Shown here: piece after piece, positions 21,801-29,000 of the stretch
How positions within the stretch are numbered: the first letter of the stretch is position 1
Layout: every line of letters begins with the position of its first letter
Assembly: GCF_028769735.1 (NCBI RefSeq)
Contig: NC_088171.1
Location: 92,178,912 to 92,242,911 of the forward strand
Source of the DNA: Zonotrichia leucophrys gambelii
Taxonomy: Eukaryota > Chordata > Aves > Passeriformes > Passerellidae
Direction: 5' to 3'
DNA length: 64,000 nucleotides
The notes under the pieces: generated by a model
What the model was told of the DNA's origin: nothing
Seen by the model: the letters and a program-made list of their open reading frames with translations, nothing else
Database searches by the model: none
Translations under genes and position numbers: made by a program

Positions 21801-24691
21801 GCTTTTTCTTGCATTTTGGAACACCTTCCAGTAGCAGACAAGCAGAGTATCTTTAACAATGCCATTTTAAAAGCAAATGGGAAACTGATATAAAAAAGGC
21901 AATCTGACTGAAGTCATAAAAAATGGCTGAGGGATTGCTTAGGGTAGTACTGTGGTTTAGGAAAAGAACTACTACCTTCTCTTCATTTTGTTGTGTTGTC
22001 AGGACATCCTTTGCTATTATTTTGAACAGGAACTCCTCCAGTCTAAGGGCTATTCACGATCTACACCTACTCTGTATTCAGTGGAAACATAGGCTCAGGA
22101 CTTTTATAGCTATTCCAAACTTAGTGGTACAAAATCCTGAAATCAACTTATGAGTTCTCATCTTTTTCCACCAAAGCACACAACAGATTTCATCATTTAA
22201 AGAAAGAACTTGGAGATAACTGAAAAGAACGATGATATGAGCTTGGAAAGTCACTCCTACAGCAATGCAGCTGTGTGACTGACCATGACTCTACACCCAA
22301 TAAAAATCCAGTTTTCAACCTGTGCTACTCCTGTTTGCTCCCAGCTCAAAGACTTCACTGACACAAAAAACTGGGAGATTTAGCCCAGCATACATCCAAG
22401 TGTGAAACAGAAGGAAAACTATATGCAGATTTTCTAAGAAAATAAATGCTGGGTTTCCTACTTTTGAAGGGAAAACCAGCAATAATTAGATTGCTAAGAG
22501 GGTTAGCTAAGGGGGAAAAAAAAAGAAACAACCACAAAAGCAAAGGAATGCTTTACATCAGCAGGAACATTTGGTATGACATGCAAAATACAACTGTACA
22601 CTTCTACTTGGTAAACGAGGAACAAGAAGACTCAATCCTGTGGAGACAGAAAAGGGGTTGGAGAAAATAGAGCCACTGATTCAAATAAGAATCAATGCTA
22701 TTAAATTGATCAGCAAATAGGTAACAGAATACTATTAATCTGTCTCAACAGCAAAGAGAAGGGGAGATGCCCTCATTCCCAAAATAAAAAAAGAAAAGGG
22801 CACACCATCACTTGAGAAAGGCAGTTTAGCTGTTAGTCACTATTGCTCCAGGAAGAATAAAGTGCCATTACATTAAGAAAACATCAGAGCAGGCTCTGCA
22901 GTGCCACAACAACACAATCTGAGGGCAGCAGAGGAGTACAGACTACTGAGTTCTGTCTCACCTTTACAGACTGAGAATGTGGTGGAATTTTAAACAATCA
23001 TCAGCCAATCAACAGCCAAAGGTTCGGTCACTCAGCATTTGTAAAAGCCTCATCTCTAAACACACCCTCACGGAACGGTGCCTAATTATTTAATGCCTTC
23101 GTCTGTTTTGGGCTTAAACCAGGGAGCTGCTGGTTTATGATGCTTCAAAGCAACACAAGTGTCAGACTTGATAGTTAAGTCCCTGTAACTCCTTCAGGAA
23201 ATCAGGACTGGTGCTAATATCAAAATAAAGAGGAAGTTCATTTTATTCAAAGTACAGGTGAGTTATCTAGACTCGGAAGACAGAACAGTACTTTTACCAA
23301 GTGCATCCTAAAACACAAAGTTGAATTCTTTCACCACTGGCGGCTCTCGTGTCATTCAAATGTTAATTTCACCATTAGCACACGTTTACCTTCAGGTACG
23401 GCTGATGTTTCAAGTTACATGCCGCACAAAGCGGGAGTTGAGAGATACCCACGTCATCTTTTTCTTGGAATATTTCCAGCAAGTTACTGTTACAAATCTA
23501 TCAATAAGTTAGATAAGCACTTGAAGCCGTGTGAAATCAAGCACTTAATTTACAGAAGTCCCGAATTAAGATTAAATCTGCATATACATTAAAAACGGAA
23601 AAAGTTTACCCTCCTATGCTTCGCACCACGGTAGTGTGACTGAAGACTTATGGCGCACATACAGTAAATTTTACAAACCTGAAAGAGAAAAATTGAAAGC
23701 ACATCTTCAGTTATGCTACGAACATTCTGCCGTTGGTGAATTATAAATATGAAATACATCCGTTCCTACAGAGCAATGGTGTAATTCTCCAGGTCTTCTC
23801 TGGCTCAAGCAGTTTGCATGACTTTTAGGAGAGCAGCTTACCACTAAAATGTCCAGAAATAGTAGGCAGACCTGTTCAAACAATACTTAAACAAGTGTTT
23901 AAATAAACAAGTGTTTAAACAAATCAGGTGGTGAGAAGGCTTTACGAGCCCTTCTCTGCTACCAGCACTTTCTGAATTCTTAGTTTTCTACAGTTCTCCA
24001 AGCTGGAAAGCCAGCAAAAAGGGATGGTCGTGCAGAAACTCGAAAGGACCAGAGGCAAAATTACGCCCTGGGATAACTGCAGCTCCGTTCATTGTTCACT
24101 CACAGCTACGTTAAGGGAGCAGAAAAACAATGGAGGAAGACACATGCATTTCATTAAGATCCACAGACATGCATATACCATTGCAATCATTAAGAGAGGG
24201 CGATATAGATGTACAAATATGTCTTATTATCTTTAGCTTTTATAAAAGCAATGCATGCTAGTATTGTCTCTCCTTTACGTACTGCCGCAGAAATTGAAGG
24301 AGCCAGAAACAACATCAAGCGCTACAAAAACACTGCAGGACTGACAAATTTAACGCGCTCTGAGCCAGAGCTGCAGCTGTTAGAGATAAAGGAGCCTTTG
24401 CGGCCGCCCATCAGAGACCCCCAGCCGAGGTTGGAAAGGCAGCAAGTGAGACCCACTCACCGTACCCGTGACTGCCCAAGAGCAGCCAGAACTCAGCGAG
24501 CCCAGCTCTCCCAGGCACCGGCCCCGCCATTCCCCCCACGCAGAGCCCCTCTGGCTGCCAGGCCCGGCTCCCAGAGCCTGCCCGGGCTGAAAACCCCCCC
24601 AGAGACACCCACTCACATCGCAGTAAAAGAGCTTCTTCTCGGGCTCCGCTTTGCCATCTTCTGCCTTAACTTCCTCAGGCACGGCGCTCAT
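756..24691 (-). CDS. Unnamed U1/matrin-type zinc-finger protein gene, 5' twelve coding exons (3' part outside window)
   Basis: I do not recognise this gene. Twelve exons on the minus strand (24617-24691, 12308-12369, 11763-11813, 10418-10443, 9869-9946, 6948-7084, 6279-6398, 5712-5742, 3396-3417, 2839-2863, 1958-1996, 756-857) have GT-AG borders and compatible phases, giving 768 nt or 256 codons without a stop. In the model, residues 22-32 are Cys-rich (FYCDRCGLCVC). Residues 117-138 form a C-x2-C-x11-H-x5-H finger, close to the U1/matrin spacing seen in proteins that bind double-stranded RNA or act in splicing. Residues 144-222 are Lys-rich and charged, and residues 223-256 look helical. RNA binding in the nucleus is inference from the finger type. 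The start is the first ATG in the CpG island. The last donor at 756 is intact, so the gene continues left of the window. Exons 5-12 are firm; exons 2-4 are less certain. Confidence 0.72.
858..1957. other. Intron between exons 12 and 11
   Basis: AT-rich unique sequence. Short ORFs at 1392-1706 on both strands show no protein-like pattern. Confidence 0.5.
1958..1996 (-). CDS. Zinc-finger gene, exon 11, 39-nt exon
   Basis: Thirteen codons, NDPVRKQKALEFL, between acceptor TTTTTCAATCACACAG and donor CTTG|GTATGT. Confidence 0.68.
1997..3395. other. Introns between exons 11, 10 and 9
   Basis: Apart from the 25-nt exon at 2839-2863 I see nothing. The plus-strand 134-codon ORF at 2062-2466 has no recognisable motif. 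Confidence 0.5.
2839..2863 (-). CDS. Zinc-finger gene, exon 10, 25-nt microexon
   Basis: Reads WEDDYKPE after a split Arg codon. Acceptor TTTTTTTTCTTTTAAG, donor GAG|GTATGT. Ends on a whole codon, in phase with exon 11. Confidence 0.66.
3396..3417 (-). CDS. Zinc-finger gene, exon 9, 22-nt microexon
   Basis: Reads PLKKKS with split codons at both ends. Acceptor TTTTTATTTTCTAG, donor AAG|GTGAGA. It is a small basic patch; the other frames do not link exons 8 and 10. Confidence 0.66.
4085..4460 (-). mobile_element. Solo LTR of a passerine endogenous retrovirus, reverse orientation
   Basis: Read on the minus strand it starts TGTCACAGACATTTTTCC and carries the twin 'GATTGG...CCAATCAC' segment around 4296-4336 and an AT-rich 3' part. 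I recognise this as a very common songbird LTR type. The right end is sharp at TGTGACA. The left end is degraded, and the flanks TATTAC and TGTTCC match at only 4 of 6 positions, so a duplication is doubtful. Confidence 0.7.
5712..5742 (-). CDS. Zinc-finger gene, exon 8, 31-nt microexon
   Basis: TEGYIRPATS plus one base, acceptor TATATTTTTAG, donor GTAAGTG. Its length is not a multiple of three. Phase is restored only together with the next two microexons. Confidence 0.68.
6279..6398 (-). CDS. Zinc-finger gene, exon 7
   Basis: 120 nt, 40 whole codons, acceptor TTGTTTACAG and donor AAG|GTAATT. It is rich in Lys and Glu (SKEFPDKIKKKTKD... LAGELEKSEGLKMYK) and follows the finger directly, as a charged RNA-contacting extension might. 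Confidence 0.78.
6399..6947. other. Intron between exons 7 and 6
   Basis: Unique sequence, nothing recognised. Confidence 0.5.
6948..7084 (-). CDS. Zinc-finger gene, exon 6, encodes the U1-type finger
   Basis: 137 nt with acceptor TTTTACAG and donor GTGAGT. It encodes LEHVVEVRFEGRREPRYEC and the rest of the finger: Cys at model residues 117 and 120, His at 132 and 138 (CRLC...HLSGYKH). The HLxGxKH pattern with five residues between the histidines is typical of U1/JAZ-type rather than classical C2H2 fingers. Confidence 0.8.
7775..8290 (-). mobile_element. Solo LTR, reverse orientation (approximate ends)
   Basis: The minus strand ends with the GGTTCTTGGCTGCTGGCTGG segment that I know from avian ERV LTR 3' ends, preceded by TTCCCGTGTTCTCCCCACCC and a pyrimidine-rich body. 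No internal retroviral reading frames flank it. The boundaries are estimated. Confidence 0.5.
8740..9650 (+). mobile_element. CR1 LINE fragment, 3' part
   Basis: Contains the typical CR1 run: CAGTACTGGGGCCAGTCCTG, ATTAATGATCTGGATGATG, a CTCAGGCAGATCAGCAAGGG stretch, CAAGTTCTGGACTGC and the 3' end CCTCCCAACCACAACCATTC. Small indels break every reading frame. It lies in the intron between exons 5 and 6 of the zinc-finger gene. Confidence 0.85.
9869..9946 (-). CDS. Zinc-finger gene, exon 5
   Basis: 78 nt behind acceptor TTTTTTACTTCAG with donor GTTG|GTATGG. It reads KRSFTGYITCLKDFVND and continues through PRREEPLVG. It sits just after a CR1 fragment. Confidence 0.75.
10418..10443 (-). CDS. Zinc-finger gene, exon 4, 26-nt microexon (tentative)
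   Basis: 26 nt between a good acceptor (GTGTGTCTGTGCAG) and donor AAAAG|GTATTT, encoding LWAAQSSK plus split codons at both ends. It carries the phase from exon 3 exactly into exon 5, which otherwise clashes. Confidence 0.45.
11763..11813 (-). CDS. Zinc-finger gene, exon 3
   Basis: 51 nt behind acceptor TCCTAG with donor CGAG|GTACCT. In the phase set by exon 2 it reads FFGSNPSSDEVPSAQT. A second frame is also open (ALIQVPMKYRVLRR) and would join exon 5 directly, but it does not join exons 1 and 2. The first frame needs the 26-nt exon 4. Confidence 0.6.
12308..12369 (-). CDS. Zinc-finger gene, exon 2 (tentative)
   Basis: 62 nt encoding RCGLCVCGFEGEKGKGEIPT plus a split codon, with a strong donor GTAAGTG. 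The acceptor (TTAAAG) has a poor pyrimidine tract but is the first AG after a long AG-free stretch. Phase fits exon 1 and exon 3. An alternative acceptor at TTTGAG would give a shorter, also in-frame exon. Confidence 0.5.
13600..14060 (+). mobile_element. Old CR1-like fragment
   Basis: Weak CR1 resemblance: AGATTAGATATTAGGATAAA (CR1 usually has a similar 'gattggatattaggaaaaa' stretch) and a 3' region CTCAGGAAATCTCTTCCACC near 14023-14042. Heavily diverged. Confidence 0.4.
14882..15491 (-). pseudogene. Second coding-like relic, unidentified
   Basis: The minus strand reads GQMEYFFQPFFKAVAHVFRD, then KVLKAFCFEQEALNDGAKPI. After one in-frame stop the same frame goes on with ANIYWAVAKCSGLLQLAQAR. 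After another stop and a shift it reads MAQRSGLMNLFVQPMEFFLH. Coding-like composition across stops suggests a decayed gene piece. No splice border stands out and no family is recognised. Confidence 0.3.
16804..20710 (-). pseudogene. Decayed multi-exon coding relic, unidentified, nested in the zinc-finger gene's first intron
   Basis: A colinear series of coding-like segments on the minus strand. At 20240-20706 there is PRKRKICIQDSTGSSE and PDVQTTFLSFLWQENQPLLF with several stops between. At 19130-19214 is ILPKSNHLFWIQPVKDPFP. At 18234-18324 is LMHALLSFRQNAEKLNQQAD. At 17948-18180 is DLEEQRCIQGEFSCWGVFSP with KVEVVVKGWKCDIYF. At 17604-17861 is PVLRRSKAYIPPLSSVPQCL, continuing after a frameshift near 17620 into 17317-17600 (LLKVRWIQVLQNCIYT). 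At 17150-17204 is ESDLNKRTEVVAARLWKE. At 16804-16965 is SKKSKYLINQVKNLEALVSK up to a stop. Most segments begin after good acceptors, so this is not a processed copy. Donors are weak or missing. I cannot name the family. A fast-evolving working gene with mis-set borders remains possible. Confidence 0.5.
19873..19903. other. Perfect 12-bp inverted repeat
   Basis: TAAGATTCTCAC and GTGAGAATCTTA flank a 7-nt loop. It lies in the large first intron of the zinc-finger gene, between coding-relic segments. No transcript is known from sequence. Confidence 0.7.
23889..23919. repeat. 16-bp tandem of a near-palindrome
   Basis: AAACAAGTGTTTAAA appears twice, 16 bp apart, separated by T. Each copy is nearly self-complementary. 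Confidence 0.8.
24617..24691 (-). CDS. Zinc-finger gene, exon 1 (start codon)
   Basis: 25 codons from ATG (MSAVPEEVKAEDGK...) to LFYCD, followed by donor GTGAGT after a complete codon. The exon is acidic and lysine-rich and lies in the CpG island. One base upstream of the ATG is a pyrimidine-rich CAG that resembles a splice acceptor, so a noncoding exon may precede it. Confidence 0.65.
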
Positions 24692-25110
24692 CCTGCGCGG
24701 CCGGGGAAAAAAAAATTAAAAAAAAAAAAAATAAAACCAACTCTTGTTCACACAGTGTTTTACAGCGACCAGGTGGGGGCGGGGGCTACGCCTCGGGCGG
24801 ACGAGCTGAGTTATTATTTATTATTTGGCTATTTGAGCGCTATTGTTTCATTCTGTGGGTCAGTGCACATCTCCCAGCGCCGGCGCTGCCCCACAGCATC
24901 CGGGAGCTCGCGCCCACCTCGCCCCCCACGACGTTCGTCACTTCCGTCAGCGCCGCAGCCACGCCCCCAGGCCGGCGGCCATCGGCGGGCAGCCGCTCGC
25001 CTCGCCCAATGGGGAGCTGGCGTCGCGCCGCGCGCCTGGCAGCAGGCCACGCCCCCATGACCAGGCCACGCCCCCCATGCCCAGCCTGGCGCCCCCTGGC
25101 GTGAAGAAGG
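24690..25110 (-). promoter_or_regulatory. CpG-island promoter of the zinc-finger gene
   Basis: A strongly GC- and CpG-rich stretch (about 24.4-25.2 kb) in an AT-rich window surrounds the start codon. Visible elements are a GC box near 24774-24785, a minus-strand ETS site joined to a CRE half site (GACGGAAGTGACGAACGTCG, about 24930-24949), a CCAAT box at 25006-25010, and two CCACGCCCC boxes near 25044-25074. No TATA box stands at a useful distance. TGGCGTG at 25097-25103 fits the xenobiotic response core TNGCGTG. Confidence 0.6.
24709..24733. repeat. Oligo(A) tract just upstream of the start codon
   Basis: Two A-runs interrupted by TT. On the minus strand this is an oligo-T tract followed by CCCCGGCCGCGCAG and then GATG, that is, an acceptor-like layout one base before the ATG. 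Confidence 0.7.
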
Positions 25111-25139
25111 AACCGGGAGCGGCCGGGCTGGGATGGAGC

Positions 25140-25352
25140 GTGGGATCGGGCCGGGATGGATAGGGGGCCAGGCCAGGAGGAACCCTGGGAGCAGCGCCAG
25201 GAAAGGATGCTGGGACCAGTTCAGGGGAATACTGGGCCCTACTGAGGCCAAGAGAGGATACTGTAACCAGTTCAGACCGGGGTGGGTGCCTGGACCTGTT
25301 TAGGATGGATACTGGGACCACTTCAGGTTCGGGGTGCATACTGGGACCTACC
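25140..25352 (+). repeat. Degenerate minisatellite, left part
   Basis: Irregular copies of a GGATRCTGGGACCAGTTCAG-like unit spaced about 30-45 bp. The same unit resumes after the LTR at 25966-26055 (GATGCTGGAACCAGTTCAGA), so the array was split by the LTR. Confidence 0.65.
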
Positions 25353-25357
25353 CAGAG

Positions 25358-25960
25358 GGTGAAAAATGCATATTTTATGATTGGCTTCTCGCAAATATTA
25401 AAATGCATATTATGTGTGTTATGTTAGAAATTTATGCTGTATTAATTTTCTTAAGTAGTTTTAGGTTATAAAAAGTGTTAAAATAGAAACTATGCTATGT
25501 AGGATACTTTTTTTTTAAGAAAGGACTTGCAGCGAAATAGCAGCCACAGGACATCTAAATCTTTCAAAGAGAATTTATTGCTCTCTTAGCAGAAGAAATT
25601 AACTTCTTCCTGCCTCGCTCAGCCATGAAGACGCCTCAGGATTAAGATGAAGAAGCTGACACTGACCAAACAGAATCCTTTGTTTGAATGGAATTTATGC
25701 ATCATGTATGAGATGTATGAACGTGCAACAGGCTGTTGTTTCTAAGGGTTAATCCTCTGTTAACGTGTGTCCTTTTTTGGGCTTATGGTGCCCAGAAAAA
25801 GGTACCTGGATGTCCATAACTCTTTGTTTCTGTTGTCTCATATTGTCCTTATCCAAATTGTCCAAATTATTACTACTCTAATTATATTTCTATTTTTATA
25901 ACCATTTTATTACTATTAAACTTTTCAAATTTTAAAAACAAGTGATTGGCATTTTTCACA
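25358..25960 (+). mobile_element. Solo LTR (ERVL-like, 603 bp) with 5-bp target duplication
   Basis: The element runs from GGTGAAAAATGC to GCATTTTTCACA (imperfect terminal inverted repeats; the first T is mutated to G) and has the TATTACTATTAAAC segment near its 3' end, as in a common songbird LTR. CAGAG flanks it on both sides (25353-25357, 25961-25965). A 5-bp duplication fits ERVL-type integration. It lies within a degenerate minisatellite. Confidence 0.75.
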
Positions 25961-25965
25961 CAGAG

Positions 25966-26055
25966 CAAACACAGGGAGGGGTGCGCAGATGCTGGAACCA
26001 GTTCAGACGGGATGCTGGAACCATTGAGGCCAGGGAGTGCTGGGCCCCGATGGGG
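25966..26055 (+). repeat. Degenerate minisatellite, right part
   Basis: Continuation of the 25140-25352 array beyond the LTR, with two to three diverged units (GATGCTGGAACCAGTTCAGA, GATGCTGGAACCATTGAGG, AGTGCTGGGCCCCGATGGGG). Confidence 0.6.
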
Positions 26056-29000
26056 AAGGGGCAAGAAACACACAGAGCAGCAGCTTTAATTTAAATGCAA
26101 ACATTTTATTTTAAAATGTCTCAGCTGTACACTTCTGCCTGGTAATAAATGTAAAATATAATTTAAGAAGTACGCTTAGAAGTTCCTTCTAAAAGCAGGC
26201 CAAGGAGACAGTACAAAACACAAGAGAAAAGTGCACCGGGTTCAAACAACATGCCAGAAGGTCAAACCCACAGGTGACTGCCTGGTTTGGATCAGCCACA
26301 ATGCCTTTTACAGGTATATTAGCGATATACCATGCCACCTATGACACTCCTGTGCAGGGAGCAGCACAGCCAGTGGTGCTGCTTGGGTTATACATTACCA
26401 GAGGTGATCCCACAGGATTCCCTGGGTTGGCTTCCCCAGGGCTGCAGCTGTACCTGTCTGCTGCTTCATCTCCCCAGACGGGCAGTGTTCCTGCCTCAGC
26501 CACGTGCCCGAGTGCAGGCGTTACCTGCGTCATGCAGTACATTTCCTAATAGTGCTGGGCTGGTTGCAGTGTTCTCTCCAGAAATACACCCTCCCCAAAA
26601 AAGTTTTGGGGAATCATGGAGCACCAGATAGGCCAAAACTGTTTGTGGAACTCCATGCAATTGTTTGTTAACCACAGAACCGTAGAATGGTTTGGGTTGG
26701 AAGGGATCTGAAAGATTATCCAGTTCCAATCCCCCTGCCATGGGCAGGGACACCTTCCACTAGACCAGATTGCTAAGAGTTTGTCTTGTCCTCCACTGTG
26801 TTTCTTCAGGAGAAGCAGGAATGGCACTTTTAATACTGGACTGTAAGTGGAGTGTAATGGCAGATTATACCCCTTTGGTGATGATGTTATTGGCACCTGG
26901 ACATTTCTCTTACAGTCAATCTTTTACATGGAGTCACATTAAAATGCTTGGTCATTATTTGTGGTTTTAATCTCAAAGTCTAAAATGAACTAATTGAAAA
27001 CACTGCACTGAACATGTTATGTAATGCTTCCATACCCTTCTTAATTAAAAAATTAAATTAAAGTTGCAAATTAAAAGTGCAGTTGCACAGTGAAAGAATA
27101 AACCCATGTAGAAAAAAATGAAAGAAGCTAAAAAGGAGAAAATTAGTTCCTTGATTATTTGAAAGAGAGACCATATCTAAAGAAAAAAGGATTTGGCATT
27201 ACAAACATACTTTGCAGCACTAAACTGTTGGTGGCAGCTGGGGGTTGCTTGGCAGTACAGACTCCTGAAGAGAGGATTTTTCCCCAGAAGAGTGACCTTT
27301 TCTCTGGTTTTGGGGATTCAGCTGTTATTAGTGAGTACCTCTATCTTATCAAAGAGGGGGGAGAAATGAGGCTTTGCACTTTTGCCTAACACTGTTCTTT
27401 TGGCAAAACTTTTGAAGTATGCCTAAAGTGGAAATAAAGCTACAGACACAGAAAACAGAAAGGATGGAGACAAAAATGTACCATCCTATGCAATCAAAAA
27501 GGTGGAAAAGCTAGAGGAGGAAAAGGGAATTGCCTTTAAGGGAGAAAGTGTTCTTTGGTTTTGATAAGAAGGAACTCAGGGAGGAGAGGGTGTGAAGAAG
27601 AACCCTTTCAGAATAGGGAAGTTTGTTGACCGTGCAGAGGAGGAATCTCCTTAGCTATAGTGAGAGTAGAAACAAAACTGAATACTGCCATTGAGAACTG
27701 AGATAACTTTTGCCCTTTTCAAGTTCTTTCTAGAAAGACAAAATTAAAAAAAAAACAAAACCTACAACAGTTGATGCTTGCCTCACCTTATTTCACATTT
27801 TAAATCAACACAGGGAGGATACAAATGGTGCAAAACCCTAAAAACAAAAAAAAGTGAAGGACAAAAAAGAGATTCAGAAGGGAGAGCTCACACCCTCCTG
27901 TGGTGCAAAATGAGGAGGTCTAGACCAGAACTAGCTAGATTTTTTTAATGCCTTTTAATTGCTGAAATACAATTAATAAGATTAGCCAAGCTGATGTTCT
28001 TTCTATTGCCTTCTACCACATCTTTGTTTACCATGATCCTACCAGTACAAATATGAACCGGGAGCTGTCCCTTGAGCTCTGTTGCTCAAAGAAATCTTTA
28101 AAAGCTTAGGACTGCATAGTAAGAGCATCAGCTGCACAATTACTAGCAGCAAGAGAGTTAATGCAAACACTGAATTTGCCAAAGCTTGGAAAACTAGCCC
28201 CAGGAAAGGAACAGGAGCACTTCATGCCTCCTAGAATGATGTTTTCAATCTGGTTGAGAAATACATCTTAGCATTGAAATTACTCAGTCCTTGTTTTCTA
28301 GAAATTATTTTTAGCCTGCAAAGTTACAGAATCAGTTCTACAGAAGAAAAAAGAGGATGTGATTTCAGACCACAGAATTTTTCTGTGTATGAAGAATTAA
28401 TGTTGTAGTCACAGCATAATTACACCTTGATGGCAATATATCTTTTCTCTTCCCAAAATTTGTCTTTTTTACTTTCCTTCCAGACTACCACTCAAATAAT
28501 ATCTTTGCCAAGCACAAGCAAGTGCTTGGATCTCCAGACTTTCAGGTTGGTTTTTTCAGAAGGACTTTGTGTGTTTAGAATATATTTCAGCCTGTCACTC
28601 ATGACTTTGTTCAGAGGCATTTCTGATAGCACAATAGGGAAATGTAATGACCAGAACATAATGACAAGAACATGCCAGATGTCCCTGAAACGTGACAAAG
28701 ATCGATTTGTCGGGGTGGTAGTACCTATGAACATAAGCGACTGGGTGCAGCCCTCATGTATGAATCTCCTTCAGATGGATACAAGCTTTGTGACTGCATC
28801 CTGAGCGTGGCCACCTGCACAATCTCTTGCTCTCTACATGTTACAGCACCTGTTTCAGTTGTGATGCACAATTTCTCATAAGGCTTGGCTAGATTTAAAA
28901 GAAGAAACTCCAAGGAAAGAAGCTCCTGTTCTAGTGAGAAATTTCTACAGTCTAGTTTAGGTTTAGGATTTTTGTCTCAGTATGATAAGAAGAGTATTTC

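Larger units (their letters stand above)
12370..24616. other. Large first intron of the zinc-finger gene
   Basis: Holds the CR1-like piece at 13.6-14.1 kb and the two coding relics at 14.9-15.5 and 16.8-20.7 kb. In 20.7-24.6 kb I saw only unique sequence, the 16-bp tandem at 23889 and the left edge of the CpG island. Confidence 0.5.

Noticed and set aside
756..24691. EXOC3, expected after AHRR from human synteny
   Set aside because: No exon translation resembles exocyst subunit 3. The finger motif and the charged tail are foreign to it.
24209..25060. 283-codon plus-strand ORF and overlapping minus-strand ORFs in the CpG island
   Set aside because: High GC removes stop codons. The translation is low-complexity (Pro, Arg, Ala), changes character along its length, and covers the promoter of the minus-strand gene.
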